DNA of 64,000 bases from Thalassobacillus devorans MSP14 (GTDB lineage: Bacteria > Bacillota > Bacilli > Bacillales > Halobacillaceae): NCBI RefSeq assembly GCF_000496835.1, contig NZ_KI543237.1, positions 722,641 through 786,640 on the forward strand, written 5' to 3'. The translations under genes and the position numbers were made by a program. Below are positions 18,096 through 29,397 of this stretch, in pieces (the stretch's first letter is position 1; each line of letters opens with the position of its first letter). The notes beneath the pieces were generated by a model, which was not told where the DNA came from, ran no database searches, and saw only the letters and a program-made list of their open reading frames with translations.

Positions 18096-18959
18096 TTACG
18101 CTTTGTTGGAAGAACCGAACTCACGCATTTTGCCAATCACAGTTTCTTTGATGGCATCGCGTCCTGGTCCAAGATACTTACGTGGATCATAAAGGTCCGG
18201 TTTTTCCGCCAATACTTCACGGACTTTCTTGCCTTGAGCGATTTGGTTTTCAGTATTGACATTGATTTTCGCTGTACCAAAAGAAATCGCTTTTTTAATG
18301 TCGTGTGTCGGAATGCCTGTACCCCCATGAAGGACAAGCGGTTTATCTACAAGACCCATAATTTCTTCCATGCGGTCGAAGCCAAGGTTCGGCTCTCCTT
18401 TATAAGGACCATGGACAGAACCTAATGCTGGCGCGAAAACATCCACGTCAGTCTCGTCCACCAGCTGCTTGCACTCAGATGGAATAGCATAAGCTGCTTC
18501 TGCATCATCAACAATCAAGTCATCTTCCTGTCCACCGACACGGCCAAGTTCTGCTTCAACAGAAACACCGTGAAGATGCGCAAGTTCTACAACTTTTTTA
18601 GTCACTGCGATATTTTCTTCCAACGGATCGTGGGAAGCGTCGATCATGACAGAAGTGAATCCTGCATGAATCGCTTTTGCACAGCTCTCAAAGCTGGAAC
18701 CATGGTCAAGGTGTATAGCAACCGGAACAGTAGTTCCATAAGAATCCATCAGTGCTTTTACCATGGAAACCACTACACTGAAACCACCCATATATTTAGC
18801 CGCACCTTCGGATACACCGAGGATGACTGGTGATTTTTCTTCTTCTGCTGCTTGAAGAATCGCTTGTGCGTATTCCAGGTTATTCAGGTTGAACTGCCCA
18901 ACACCGTAGCGTTGTTCCTTAGCAGTTTCGAGCATTTCCTTCATTGATACTAAAGGCAT
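18096..18959 (-). CDS. fbaA: Fructose-bisphosphate aldolase, class II
   Basis: Zinc-dependent glycolytic and gluconeogenic aldolase. 287 residues. The zinc and catalytic segments [21 protein letters not shown] and [10 protein letters not shown] are intact. The end ([11 protein letters not shown]) matches Bacillaceae FbaA. A good ribosome site (GGAGGAG) precedes the ATG at 18959. Confidence 0.96.
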   Translation of the reverse strand: MPLVSMKEMLETAKEQRYGVGQFNLNNLEYAQAILQAAEEEKSPVILGVSEGAAKYMGGFSVVVSMVKALMDSYGTTVPVAIHLDHGSSFESCAKAIHAGFTSVMIDASHDPLEENIAVTKKVVELAHLHGVSVEAELGRVGGQEDDLIVDDAEAAYAIPSECKQLVDETDVDVFAPALGSVHGPYKGEPNLGFDRMEEIMGLVDKPLVLHGGTGIPTHDIKKAISFGTAKINVNTENQIAQGKKVREVLAEKPDLYDPRKYLGPGRDAIKETVIGKMREFGSSNKA

Positions 18960-19091
18960 GAAAGCTCCTCCTTCGAATGGGTATATTATTTACTAGCACA
19001 TTTGCAAAACGACTCACAGACATGCTATGTATGTGTAATCACAATTATAAGAATACCAATACCCAGACGAAGGTGCAACAACCCAAGAAGG

Positions 19092-19106
19092 ATAGAGCGC
19101 TTACAT
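19092..19106 (-). promoter_or_regulatory. Weak cre-like site upstream of fbaA
   Basis: The minus-strand 15-mer ATGTAAGCGCTCTAT fits the CcpA cre consensus WTGNAANCGNWNNCW except for one position. It lies about 135 bases upstream of the fbaA start. Not verified. Confidence 0.3.
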
Positions 19107-19143
19107 CAAAAAATTTCTCAAAAAGTCAATTTTTGTACACTCT

Positions 19144-19503
19144 TTATTGCATAATTTTGGTGATTAATTCCCGGATATCCATGATATTAAACGGTTTAGA
19201 AACCACTTTTTTCACAAAGTGGAAGTCCTTTTCTTCCCCGAGGCTATCCACAGATAAACCCGTCATAAGAATGGCTGGTTTGTCGTATCCTGTCTCATTC
19301 AAATGGTGCAGCAGCTCACCGCCATTCATGACCGGAAGATTATAGTCGATTACCAACAGGCTCGGGTCATTTGCTTCGATATAATCGAGTGCCTCACGCC
19401 CAGTTTCGGCACAAGCCACAGCATATCCTTCTCCTTTGACCACTTCTTCCAGTAAAAGCCTGATACCTGGCTGGTCGTCTACAATCAACACTTCTTTGGC
19501 CAT
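19144..19503 (-). CDS. spo0F: Sporulation phosphorelay response regulator Spo0F
   Basis: Single-domain receiver that passes phosphate from sporulation kinases to Spo0B. 119 residues with the acidic pair Asp9-Asp10, phosphoacceptor Asp53 (LLVIDYNLPV), Thr81 and Lys103 (VSKPFNI). There is no output domain. It lies between fbaA and ywjG as in B. subtilis, although the sequence is well diverged from the B. subtilis protein. A sigma-H type promoter lies 61-86 bases upstream. Confidence 0.9.
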   Translation of the reverse strand: MAKEVLIVDDQPGIRLLLEEVVKGEGYAVACAETGREALDYIEANDPSLLVIDYNLPVMNGGELLHHLNETGYDKPAILMTGLSVDSLGEEKDFHFVKKVVSKPFNIMDIRELITKIMQ

Positions 19504-19563
19504 GATCGCTCGCCTACCTTTCTGCAGTTAGATTACGCTCATATAATACCTCCTTCTTTGTTC

Positions 19564-19589
19564 ATTCGATATAAATTGACTTTTTTCCT
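19564..19589 (-). promoter_or_regulatory. Sigma-H type promoter of spo0F
   Basis: On the minus strand AGGAAAA (19583-19589), 12 bases and ATCGAAT (19564-19570) fit the Bacillus sigma-H consensus (AGGAWWW, then RnnGAAT). spo0F in B. subtilis is known to have a sigma-H promoter. Confidence 0.75.
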
Positions 19590-19674
19590 GCTAATGGCAG
19601 CTTTAATTTATTCTCAACATCAGCCATTTGTGCTAAGCTATGAAAATTGAATGGTAAATAAAGGTGGGATCAAC

Positions 19675-20190
19675 ATGATGAAGATGCTGACTACCCAATT
19701 GACAGGGAAGTTCCAGCAAATCGAGGAGAAAGAAACACTCGCGATTGAAGAGGCAGCCAGAGGTCTGGCTCAAGCAATCATAGGAGATGGAAACATTTAT
19801 GTGAAAGGCTTTGAAGAAATGCAGGCTGTTGAAGCGGAAATGCTGGATGGAAAAGAAACGTTACCAAAAAGCCAGCGTTATCAACCCGGTACCGAGCTGA
19901 CTTCCATCGACCGGGTAGTTCTCGCAGCAAGGTTCGCCGATCACAAGGAAGCGACAGCCATCATGCATGATGTCCAGGCGCAGGGCGCACAGGTAATCAG
20001 CTTATCTTCTGCAAAAAACAAGGAGGGTGAACTATACAAACAAGCTGATTTTCCAGTCGATACGAAAGTGACCGACTCTCTGCTGCCTTTTGATATGGAA
20101 CGGATCTGTTTTCCAAGTGCCATGACCGCACTTTACAGCTATTACGCAATTTACATTACCGTAAAAGAAATCCTCTCCGAATACGAATAA
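19675..20190 (+). CDS. ywjG: YwjG family protein (DUF2529)
   Basis: 171-residue cytoplasmic protein, conserved next to pyrG and spo0F in Bacilli. It resembles SIS-type sugar isomerase folds (GNIYVKGFEEMQAVEAEML, then VVLAARFADHKEATA), but no activity is established. The ATG at 19675 has AAGGTGGG about 6 bases upstream. It is convergent with pyrG and shares a bidirectional terminator. Confidence 0.88.
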   Translation: MMKMLTTQLTGKFQQIEEKETLAIEEAARGLAQAIIGDGNIYVKGFEEMQAVEAEMLDGKETLPKSQRYQPGTELTSIDRVVLAARFADHKEATAIMHDVQAQGAQVISLSSAKNKEGELYKQADFPVDTKVTDSLLPFDMERICFPSAMTALYSYYAIYITVKEILSEYE

Positions 20191-20226
20191 GTCCCGCTCC
20201 GCACCCCAGGGGTGTCCAGGAAATGG

Positions 20227-20268
20227 AAAAAGCGCGAAGCCTCAGGAAAAGGTTTCGCGCTTTTTTTC
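20227..20268. terminator. Bidirectional terminator between ywjG and pyrG
   Basis: The GCGCGAA/TTCGCGC stem lies between A- and T-runs at 20227-20268. It serves ywjG on the plus strand and pyrG on the minus strand. Confidence 0.9.
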
Positions 20269-21930
<1,662 letters not shown>

Positions 21931-21965
21931 TCATAAATGTTATGAATAGCTAATTTCTTCCCCTA

Positions 21966-22004
21966 AAAAATAAAAAGCGCTCCCCGGTAATGGGGAGCGC
22001 CTTT
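21966..22004 (-). promoter_or_regulatory. pyrG attenuator / rpoE terminator
   Basis: GCGCTCCCC at 21977-21985 pairs with GGGGAGCGC at 21992-22000 and is followed on the minus strand by TTTTTATTTTTT. It lies about 33 bases into the predicted pyrG transcript, and the pyrimidine-rich 5' arm could pair with a G-extended 5' end when CTP is low. It also ends rpoE transcripts. Confidence 0.85.
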
Positions 22005-22027
22005 AGGTTCGTTCTACGAAATTTTAA

Positions 22028-22069
22028 GAGCCCAAATAAGATTGTACTTATTTAAGGTTCGAAAGTCAA
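22028..22069 (-). promoter_or_regulatory. pyrG promoter with GGGCTC start
   Basis: On the minus strand TTGACT (22064-22069), a 17-base spacer and TACAAT (22041-22046) are followed 7 bases later by GGGCTC starting at 22033. GGGCTC is the reiterative-transcription start described for B. subtilis pyrG. The promoter directly follows the rpoE stop at 22077. Confidence 0.85.
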
Positions 22070-22076
22070 GCGGCAA

Positions 22077-22607
22077 TCAGAGGTCGTCATCTTCCTCGTC
22101 ATCATCATCGCCGATGAAGCTGATATCATCTTCGATGACCTCTTCCTCTTCTTCATCAAGGTCATCGTTATCATAATCACCTTCGAAACCATCATCGCTC
22201 TCATCAAGATCCAAATCTTCATCATCCAAATCAAGTTCTTCCTCAAGATCTTCATCGAACAATGCTTCATCTGCAGTTTCTTTTTTCACTTTACGCTTCG
22301 GCTTTTTCTTTTTACGTTTCTTCGGCAGGTTGGAAATTTCTTCTTCCATCTGTTCTACCGGATACCAGCGCTTCAATCCCCATTTATTCGTGCCAATCGT
22401 CATGAATCCGCCGTCAATGTTCATATCCGTATAGAACTGGGCGATATAATTTTCCTTTTGTTTCTCCGTATAGCCTTTCATATCAGCAATCTCGTGGAAC
22501 AAGTCATTGAAGTCGACTGCCTCTCTTTTTTCTTCCAGCATAACCGCTGCAAGATCAATCATGGACATTTCTTCAATTTGATCTTTACTATACTCTTTCA
22601 AGCTCAA
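22077..22607 (-). CDS. rpoE: RNA polymerase delta subunit
   Basis: Gram-positive RNA polymerase subunit that increases recycling and promoter selectivity. 176 residues: a folded N-terminal HARE-HTH domain (about 1-85), a basic stretch (KKRKKKKPKRKVKK) and a highly acidic disordered tail of Asp and Glu runs to the end. The position upstream of pyrG is conserved. The repetitive acidic codons explain the low-complexity DNA here. Confidence 0.96.
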   Translation of the reverse strand: MSLKEYSKDQIEEMSMIDLAAVMLEEKREAVDFNDLFHEIADMKGYTEKQKENYIAQFYTDMNIDGGFMTIGTNKWGLKRWYPVEQMEEEISNLPKKRKKKKPKRKVKKETADEALFDEDLEEELDLDDEDLDLDESDDGFEGDYDNDDLDEEEEEVIEDDISFIGDDDDEEDDDL

Positions 22608-22678
22608 GGTCCAGCACTCCTTTAATGATAATTAAGGTATATATGTCTACTTTCATCAAGTCATACGATTCTCATATT

Positions 22679-22706
22679 TAACCATACCTAATATTATATG
22701 GTTAGC
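22679..22706. repeat. Small inverted repeat in the rpoE upstream region
   Basis: TAACCATA and TATGGTTA form an 8-bp inverted repeat around a 10-base AT-rich loop. It lies between rpoE and a divergent small gene. It may be an operator; nothing identifies a regulator. Confidence 0.35.
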
Positions 22707-22844
22707 CTATATAAAAATCAATGATTCGGAAATTTTCTATCCCAACTGGCTGCCAATCATGACCTTTGATTTGGTCTTCCGGCATTTTTATCGTAAAATA
22801 AGTCTATCCGAAGTTCAGTTACAATAAACAAAGGAGAGAGATTC

Positions 22845-23156
22845 ATGCGGGTAGCAAAATGGCTCCTTATCATCTTTTTCGCCTTGGTCGGCGGGTATTA
22901 TTTATACACGAATTACGGGATGATCCACTCAGAAGAATTGACCAGCGTCCAAATTGAAAAGAAAGACCACAAGGATGACGCTTACTATATTTATGTCGAC
23001 GGAGATAAATATAAAGTGAAAAATAAAAACATCTGGATGCTTTTGGACAAAGAAAAGAACTATGATCTTACTTATGAATGGTATGGGCAGACTACTCCTA
23101 CCATCAAGCAAATCAACCAGACCGGCGACCACGATACCGTTGGTGGTGGACACTAA
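22845..23156 (+). CDS. Small membrane-anchored or exported protein, unknown function
   Basis: 103 residues. One N-terminal hydrophobic segment (about residues 5-22, LLIIFFALVGGYYLY) acts as signal or anchor. It is followed by a charged extracellular domain with a beta-rich look (YYIYVDGDKYKVKNKNIW, then YDLTYEWYG). I do not recognise the family. GGAGAGAG precedes the ATG. It is divergent from rpoE and convergent with icmF. Confidence 0.7.
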   Translation: MRVAKWLLIIFFALVGGYYLYTNYGMIHSEELTSVQIEKKDHKDDAYYIYVDGDKYKVKNKNIWMLLDKEKNYDLTYEWYGQTTPTIKQINQTGDHDTVGGGH

Positions 23157-23162
23157 CAAAAC

Positions 23163-23326
23163 ACCTCAATTCAAAATGAGGCTACTGAAAAAGTCCTTTT
23201 TAATCTAATGGAGCTGTCAAAGTTTGTTGTTGATTCTCACGAATCGCTTATCGGTGGAGCTTGCCGCGGGCACGCCCTCAGCTAACTTGGTCAAGAAGAT
23301 CACTTGGCCAAGTGGATTTTCGGCTA
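23163..23326. repeat. Possible decayed insertion-element remnant
   Basis: This GC-richer gap contains GCTACTGAAAAAGTCC and GCTGTCAAAGTTTGTTGTTG, phrases typical of Bacillaceae insertion-element ends. It also contains a near-perfect CTTGGTCAAG/CTTGGCCAAG inverted repeat at about 23286-23311. It has no ORF. It is not a copy of the large repeat family, though one part (GGTGGAGCTTGCCGCGGGC) resembles its arms. Confidence 0.4.
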
Positions 23327-23364
23327 TAAAAAGAACTCCCAGGGAGCACTGGGAGTTCTTTTCT
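23327..23364 (-). terminator. Terminator after icmF
   Basis: AAGAACTCCCA at 23331-23341 pairs with TGGGAGTTCTT at 23350-23360 and is followed by TTTTT on the minus strand. It closes the long fadF-icmF operon. Confidence 0.92.
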
Positions 23365-23371
23365 TAAACCT

Positions 23372-26300
23372 TTACATGTTCCGGCGATATTGTCCGCCTA
23401 CTTCGTAGAGGGCATTGGTGATTTGTCCAAGGCTCGCCACTTTAACCGTTTCCATCAGTTCAGCAAAAATATTACCTTCACTTGCTGCTACCTCTTTTAA
23501 GCGCTGCAGGGCTGCTTCTGTTTCATCCCCATTCACACTCTGGAATTCACGCAGCGTCTGGATCTGATGTTCTTTTTCTTCCTTCGTAGCGCGCGCAATT
23601 TCCATGGAGTTGATTTCATCCTCTGAAGGCGGTGTAGGATTCACGTAGGTATTAACTCCGACAATCGGCAGGTCTCCGCTATGCTTTTTACTTTCATAAT
23701 AAAGCGATTCTTCCTGGATTTTGCCACGCTGGTATTGGCGTTCCATCGCGCCCAGTACACCGCCGCGGTCGTTGATACGTTCGAATTCCTGGAGGACTGC
23801 TTCTTCCACCATATCGGTCAACTGTTCGATGATATAGGCCCCTTGCAGGGAGTTTTCATTTTTCGTCAGACCGAATTCCTTACTGATGATCATCTGGATC
23901 GCCATCGCCCGGCGTACGGATTCCTCTGTTGGTGTGGTGATCGCTTCATCATAAGAATTGGTGTGAAGCGAATTACAGTTGTCCTGAATGGCAATCAAAG
24001 CCTGCAGTGTAGTACGGATATCATTAAAGTTAATTTCCTGCGCGTGTAAGGAACGTCCGGAAGTCTGAATATGATACTTCAGCTTCTGACTCCGCTCATT
24101 CGCACCGTACTTCTCTTTCATAATGATTGCCCAGATTCTTCGGGCAACGCGGCCCATCACCGTGTATTCGGGATCTAAACCATTCGAGAAGAAAAATGAC
24201 AGGTTCGGTGCAAACTTATTGATATCCATGCCACGGCTTAAGTAATACTCGACATAAGTAAATCCGTTCGCCAATGTGAACGCAAGCTGCGTAATCGGAT
24301 TTGCTCCCGCTTCGGCAATATGATAGCCGGATATCGAGACAGAATAGTAGTTGCGGACTTCATGATCAATGAAGTACTGCTGAATATCCCCCATCATACG
24401 CAAGGCGAATTCCGTTGAGAAAATACATGTGTTTTGGCCCTGGTCTTCTTTCAAAATGTCCGCCTGAACCGTTCCACGTACGACATGCAGGGTTTCCGCT
24501 TTGATTTGCTCCGTTTCTTCTCTGTTTGGTTTACGTCCCTGTTCTTTCTCAAATTTCTCGAGCTGCTGATCGATCGCTGTGTTCATGAACATAGCCAAAA
24601 TGATCGGCGCCGGTCCATTGATCGTCATGGAAACAGATGTCAGTGGATCTATCAGGTCAAAGCCGTCATACAGCTTTTTCATATCCTCTAACGTACAAAT
24701 GCTGACACCGCTTTCCCCGACTTTCCCGTAGATGTCCGGGCGTTCATCCGGGTCTTCGCCATATAAAGTAACAGAGTCAAAGGCAGTGCTTAAACGCTTG
24801 GCATCATCGTCTTTCGACAGATAGTGAAAACGGCGGTTGGTCCTTTCTGGTGTTCCTTCTCCGGCAAACTGTCGTTTCGGGTCTTCCCCCTTACGCTTGA
24901 ACGGGAATACTCCTGCAGTAAATGGAAACGCACCTGGTACGTTTTCTTTCAACAGCCAGACAAGACGGTCACCCCAGTCGGTGTAGGATGGCAAAGCCAC
25001 TTTCGGTATTTTTAACCCGGCGAGACTTTCTGTCGTCAGATCCATCGTGATTTCTTTATCCCGCACTTTGAAAGTGTAGGTATCCCCACTGTACCGTTCG
25101 TGAAGCGCATCCCAATCCTCCAGTTTTTCTTTCGCTTTCGGATCGATATCCTGCTCATATTGCCTGATCAGCGCTTCGATTTTTTCTTTAGCTTCTTCAT
25201 CTTCCAATGCTTCCGCTGTCCCTTTCAATTGGTACAGTTTGCGTGCTTTCTCTGCCTGCTGTTCCGCATTGTCATGGTAGTTGCGTACCAGCATGGCAAT
25301 GTCACGCAAGTATTGTTTCCGTTCGTTCGGAATAATGACATTCTGTTTTTCTACATTTGCTGTTCTTTCAAAAGAAGTTTCCTCTCCCCAGTCATAGCCT
25401 TCGTTCAACTTATCAATGATGGCCGCGAACAGGGTATTTGTTCCCGGGTCATTGAACTGGCTTGCGATGGTGCCGAAAACCGGGAAAGTGCCTGGATCTT
25501 CGTGGAACAGCATATGGCTGCGCTCATATTGCTTACGCACTTGCTGGTATGCATCCTCGGATCCTTTCTGTTCAAATTTATTGATGACGATGAAGTCAGC
25601 GAAATCAATCATGTCGATCTTTTCAAGCTGGGATGGTGCTCCAAATTCTGCTGTCATGACATACATGGATAAGTCGGAAACTTCCGTCACAGCCGCGTTT
25701 CCCTGCCCGATACCGCTTGTTTCCACAATGATAAAGTCCACTCCAGCCGCTTTGACGACCTGAATCGCTTCTTCAATCGCTTTCGACAATTCTGATTTGG
25801 AATCTCTTGTTGCCAGCGAGCGCATATAGACACGTGGATTAAAAATCGCGTTCATACGGATTCTGTCTCCTAATAATGCCCCTCCGGTCTTTTTCTTTGT
25901 CGGGTCAATCGAAAGAATGGCCACTTTCTTGTCCGGAATTTCATTTAAAAAGCGGCGGATCAATTCATCGGTCAATGAACTTTTCCCTGCTCCCCCGGTA
26001 CCTGTAATTCCCAATACCGGGATATTTTTCATGTCACTTTGTTTCACAGCTGCTTCAAATTGAGCAGCAGCTTCACGATCCTCTTCCGGTGTGTTCTCTA
26101 CATAAGTAATGAACCGGGCGATCGCCTGATGATCTCCCTTTTCCAGCTCCTTCACGGTTTCTTCCGGAACGAGCGGCGGCAAAAAGTCACATTCTTCCAT
26201 CATCTGGTTGATCATACCCTGGAGGCCATGCTCACGTCCATCCTCCGGGGAAAATACCCGTGCAACGCCATAATCATGGAGCTCTTTGATTTCACGCGGC

Positions 26301-26617
26301 AGGATGACACCTCCGCCGCCTCCGTAAACACGGATATGGCCAGCCCCTTTTTCGTTCAGCAAATCAATCATATATTTGAAATATTCGACGTGTCCGCCTT
26401 GATAAGAAGAAACTGCTATTCCCTGGGCATCCTCCTGAATGGCCGCATTGACAACATCTTCAACAGAGCGGTTGTGACCAAGGTGAATGACTTCTGCGCC
26501 GGTGGATTGCAGTATCCGGCGCATGATATTGATCGAAGCATCATGACCATCGAATAAGCTCGAAGCTGTCACAAATCGGACCGGGTGCTTCGGCTGGTAA
26601 ACTGTAGGTTGTTCCAT
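23372..26617 (-). CDS. icmF: Fused isobutyryl-CoA mutase IcmF (B12 enzyme with built-in G-protein chaperone)
   Basis: Adenosylcobalamin enzyme that interconverts isobutyryl-CoA and n-butyryl-CoA. 1081 residues in the known IcmF order. The N-terminal B12-binding domain has DGHDASIN (cobalt-ligand His25). The MeaI-type GTPase has GTGGAGKS at 206-213. The mutase barrel starts at about residue 540. Phe597 (TNRRFHYLS) and Gln728 ([10 protein letters not shown]) match the isobutyryl-CoA-type pair and differ from the Tyr/Arg pair of methylmalonyl-CoA mutase. It is the last gene of the operon. Pivalyl-CoA or isovaleryl-CoA mutase activity is a possible alternative. Confidence 0.95.
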   Translation of the reverse strand: MEQPTVYQPKHPVRFVTASSLFDGHDASINIMRRILQSTGAEVIHLGHNRSVEDVVNAAIQEDAQGIAVSSYQGGHVEYFKYMIDLLNEKGAGHIRVYGGGGGVILPREIKELHDYGVARVFSPEDGREHGLQGMINQMMEECDFLPPLVPEETVKELEKGDHQAIARFITYVENTPEEDREAAAQFEAAVKQSDMKNIPVLGITGTGGAGKSSLTDELIRRFLNEIPDKKVAILSIDPTKKKTGGALLGDRIRMNAIFNPRVYMRSLATRDSKSELSKAIEEAIQVVKAAGVDFIIVETSGIGQGNAAVTEVSDLSMYVMTAEFGAPSQLEKIDMIDFADFIVINKFEQKGSEDAYQQVRKQYERSHMLFHEDPGTFPVFGTIASQFNDPGTNTLFAAIIDKLNEGYDWGEETSFERTANVEKQNVIIPNERKQYLRDIAMLVRNYHDNAEQQAEKARKLYQLKGTAEALEDEEAKEKIEALIRQYEQDIDPKAKEKLEDWDALHERYSGDTYTFKVRDKEITMDLTTESLAGLKIPKVALPSYTDWGDRLVWLLKENVPGAFPFTAGVFPFKRKGEDPKRQFAGEGTPERTNRRFHYLSKDDDAKRLSTAFDSVTLYGEDPDERPDIYGKVGESGVSICTLEDMKKLYDGFDLIDPLTSVSMTINGPAPIILAMFMNTAIDQQLEKFEKEQGRKPNREETEQIKAETLHVVRGTVQADILKEDQGQNTCIFSTEFALRMMGDIQQYFIDHEVRNYYSVSISGYHIAEAGANPITQLAFTLANGFTYVEYYLSRGMDINKFAPNLSFFFSNGLDPEYTVMGRVARRIWAIIMKEKYGANERSQKLKYHIQTSGRSLHAQEINFNDIRTTLQALIAIQDNCNSLHTNSYDEAITTPTEESVRRAMAIQMIISKEFGLTKNENSLQGAYIIEQLTDMVEEAVLQEFERINDRGGVLGAMERQYQRGKIQEESLYYESKKHSGDLPIVGVNTYVNPTPPSEDEINSMEIARATKEEKEHQIQTLREFQSVNGDETEAALQRLKEVAASEGNIFAELMETVKVASLGQITNALYEVGGQYRRNM

Positions 26618-26635
26618 CGTTCCATCCTCCTTCAG

Positions 26636-27274
26636 TTATGAAGTATGTTGATCCTGTAAATTATTTATATTAAGACCTTCTAATAAAAGGTGAACCTGAC
26701 GCTTTGTGTAACTTTCCAATGTGAATTCTTTTTGCAGCATCCAGCGCCGGAATCCCCACATTTGCCCCTGGATGAATATGTTATTTGCAATCAGAGAAAT
26801 ATCCTGATCTGCCATTGGGGTGGAAATACTGTTCCGAATCACCCGGGTCAACATCTCCAGCATATCTTTCTCTTTTTGCAATACATATTCCTGAGAGTCA
26901 CGGGGCAGGGACTTGACTTCCTGATACATGACAACGACCTCATCCTGCATATCATCCATCAGTTGAAAATAGGAAGTGACCGCATGAATGAGGCTGTCGA
27001 TCGTTTTCTTTTCGGTATCGATCACCTGCTCCATTCTGTCCTTCACCCGCTCATAAATGGAATCACAGACAAGAAACAGCACATCCTCCTTGGTACGGAT
27101 ATATTCATAGAGAGTGCCGATGCTGAAGCCTGAGGCCTTGGCAATTTCCCTCGTCGTCGTTTTATGGAACCCTTTTTCGATAAAAAGAGAAACGGCACCC
27201 TTGATCATCTGGTTGCGTCTCTTCTCTACGAGACTCTGATCTTTGATCGATGAGGGTACCTGTTGATCAGCCAT
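26636..27274 (-). CDS. TetR-family regulator of the acyl-CoA operon
   Basis: 212 residues. The N-terminal helix-turn-helix (TTREIAKASGFSIGTLYEYI, about residues 40-60) is clear, and the C-terminal half is helical, as in acyl-CoA-responsive TetR proteins such as FadR (YsiA) and related regulators. AAGGAGGG precedes the ATG at 27274. It overlaps the meaB stop by 8 bases and precedes icmF by 18 bases. It probably controls this operon; the ligand is presumably an acyl-CoA (inference). Confidence 0.88.
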   Translation of the reverse strand: MADQQVPSSIKDQSLVEKRRNQMIKGAVSLFIEKGFHKTTTREIAKASGFSIGTLYEYIRTKEDVLFLVCDSIYERVKDRMEQVIDTEKKTIDSLIHAVTSYFQLMDDMQDEVVVMYQEVKSLPRDSQEYVLQKEKDMLEMLTRVIRNSISTPMADQDISLIANNIFIQGQMWGFRRWMLQKEFTLESYTKRQVHLLLEGLNINNLQDQHTS

Positions 27275-28217
27275 GGCTATTCCCTCCTTTCACTTTCCAT
27301 TCCTGGAACCATTCCTTAGCCAATTGGTAAGGGTCGGAACCAGTGTCCTGAAAAGCCTGCTGTTTTTGATGGTCATTTTCTATCGTCTGCTCGACGTCCC
27401 GCCAGATTTCTTCCCGGATCAAATCATAGACTTCCAGTTTCAACTGTTGCTGTCGCTGCTCTTCCCCTTTTTCTGTTTCATATAAGTAGTTATGATGACG
27501 ACTGATTTCCTGCCATAATTGATCGACCCCTTCATTTCGGGTGGAAATCGTCTGGACAATCGGAGGTACCCAGCCTTTCGGATTGGCGATCATCATGTAT
27601 TCTTCCAGTGTCGTTTTCAGCCGCTGTACACCTGGTAAATCCGCTTTATTGATTATGAAAAGGTCAGCGATTTCCATAATTCCTGCCTTGAATATCTGTA
27701 AGACATCACCACTGTTCGGAGTAAGCACAAGACCCGTCGTATCGGCAACTTTCATAATATCCAGCTCGGACTGCCCGACTCCGACCGTTTCTACGAGAAT
27801 CACATCAAAACCGTAAGCATCACAGACACGGATTGTATCCTTCGTCGCCCGCGCAAGGCCGCCAAGACTTCCCCGCGTCGCCATACTGCGGATAAAAATA
27901 CCAGGATCGGTAAAATGCTGGTTCATGCGGACACGGTCCCCTAGCAGGGCCCCGCCGCTGAACGGACTGGTCGGGTCTACCGCGATGACCGCTACCGTCA
28001 GGTCCTGTTCACGCAGATGGGAAAGCAGCCGATTGACGAGTGAGCTCTTTCCGGCTCCGGGCGAACCGGTTATACCGATATAGTGAGCGTTCTTTTTCAA
28101 TGAGAAAATGTCACTCAGCATATCCAGTTTTTCCGGCGCGTCGTTCTCTACAAGTGTGATGGCTCTCGCAAGAGCCCGCATATCCTGTTGTTGGATCCGT
28201 TCAGCTAATGGGTGCAT
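27267..28217 (-). CDS. meaB: MeaB-type GTPase (mutase chaperone)
   Basis: G3E-type GTPase that loads and protects adenosylcobalamin mutases (older label ArgK/LAO transport ATPase). 316 residues. Walker A GITGSPGAGKSSL lies near residue 50, with [15 protein letters not shown] (switch region) and NKADLPG (base recognition). IcmF already contains its own G domain, so a separate MeaB suggests either a second mutase elsewhere or a redundant chaperone. Confidence 0.93.
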   Translation of the reverse strand: MHPLAERIQQQDMRALARAITLVENDAPEKLDMLSDIFSLKKNAHYIGITGSPGAGKSSLVNRLLSHLREQDLTVAVIAVDPTSPFSGGALLGDRVRMNQHFTDPGIFIRSMATRGSLGGLARATKDTIRVCDAYGFDVILVETVGVGQSELDIMKVADTTGLVLTPNSGDVLQIFKAGIMEIADLFIINKADLPGVQRLKTTLEEYMMIANPKGWVPPIVQTISTRNEGVDQLWQEISRHHNYLYETEKGEEQRQQQLKLEVYDLIREEIWRDVEQTIENDHQKQQAFQDTGSDPYQLAKEWFQEWKVKGGNSHG

Positions 28218-28233
28218 AATAGCTTCCTTTCTC

Positions 28234-29376
28234 CTATTCTTTCGTCAGCATACGTCCGATGACAAGACGCTGGATTTCGTTGGTACCTTCATAGATTTGA
28301 GTGATTTTGGCATCCCGCATGTAGCGCTCGACTGGATAGTCTTTCGTATATCCATATCCGCCGTAAACCTGGACAGCCTCGACAGTGTGGCGCATCGCTG
28401 CATCGCCTGCGTATAACTTTGCCATGGCAGACGCTTTGGCGTATGGCTTACCTTCTGACTCAAGATAAGCTGCCTGGTAGGTCAATAGACGAGCCGCTTC
28501 TACATCAGTCGCCATGTCAGCAAGCTTGAAAGAGACTCCCTGGTTCTGCGCAATCGGCTTGCCGAACTGTTCCCGCTCTTTCGCATAGGCTACGGAAGCA
28601 TCAAGTGCGCCCTGGGCAATCCCGACAGCCTGTGCTGCGATACCATTACGACCGCCGTCCAATGTCATCATCGCAATCTTGAATCCTTTCCCCTCTTCTC
28701 CCAGCAGGTTTTCTTTCGGAACCTTGCAATCTTCGAAAATCAATTCTGTGGTAGGAGAAGAACGAATGCCCAGTTTCTTTTCTTTTTTACCGAATGTGAA
28801 TCCTGGTGTGCCCTTTTCTACAATGAAGGCACTGATACCACGACTGCCTGCATCCGGGTCCGTTTTGGCAAATACAATATAGATGTCCGCGACGCCACCG
28901 TTGGTGATCCAGACTTTGCTGCCATTCAGTACATAATGATCGCCGTCAAGTTTCGCCTGAGTACGCATGGAAGCTACGTCACTTCCTGCACCCGGCTCGG
29001 AAAGAGCATATGCTCCAAGCTTTTCCCCGGAAGCAAGCTGAGCAAGGAAGGTCTTCTTCTGTTCTTCATTACCGAATTTATAAATCGGCCAGCTGGCGAG
29101 GGATATGTGTGCGGATAAGGTCACACCAGTGGAAGCGCAGACACGTGAGAGTTCCTCTACTGCAATGACATAGCTGACAAAGTCTGATCCGATACCGTTG
29201 TACTCCTCCGGCCATGGGATACCGGTCAATCCGAGTTCCGCCATCTTATCAAAAATCTCCCGGTCAAAACGTTCCTCTTCATCCCGTTCAGCCGCCGTCG
29301 GCTCTACTTCATTCTTTGCAAAATCACGCACCATTTTACGTAGCATTTCTTGTTCTTCGGTCAATTGAAAGTTCAT
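28234..29376 (-). CDS. Acyl-CoA dehydrogenase (copy 1)
   Basis: FAD enzyme that makes trans-2-enoyl-CoA and passes electrons to ETF. 380 residues. Visible are [14 protein letters not shown], the [18 protein letters not shown] segment, and the catalytic Glu in [15 protein letters not shown] near residue 364. It is closely similar in organisation to the next copy at 29398-30543, a tandem pair. Short- or branched-chain substrates are likely given icmF and hbd in the operon; this is inference. Confidence 0.93.
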   Translation of the reverse strand: MNFQLTEEQEMLRKMVRDFAKNEVEPTAAERDEEERFDREIFDKMAELGLTGIPWPEEYNGIGSDFVSYVIAVEELSRVCASTGVTLSAHISLASWPIYKFGNEEQKKTFLAQLASGEKLGAYALSEPGAGSDVASMRTQAKLDGDHYVLNGSKVWITNGGVADIYIVFAKTDPDAGSRGISAFIVEKGTPGFTFGKKEKKLGIRSSPTTELIFEDCKVPKENLLGEEGKGFKIAMMTLDGGRNGIAAQAVGIAQGALDASVAYAKEREQFGKPIAQNQGVSFKLADMATDVEAARLLTYQAAYLESEGKPYAKASAMAKLYAGDAAMRHTVEAVQVYGGYGYTKDYPVERYMRDAKITQIYEGTNEIQRLVIGRMLTKE

Positions 29377-29397
29377 GTCGGTATCCTCCCTGAAATA

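Noticed and set aside
22052-22270. 72-codon Met- and Lys-rich ORF overlapping rpoE
   Set aside because: It is an out-of-frame shadow of the acidic rpoE tail.
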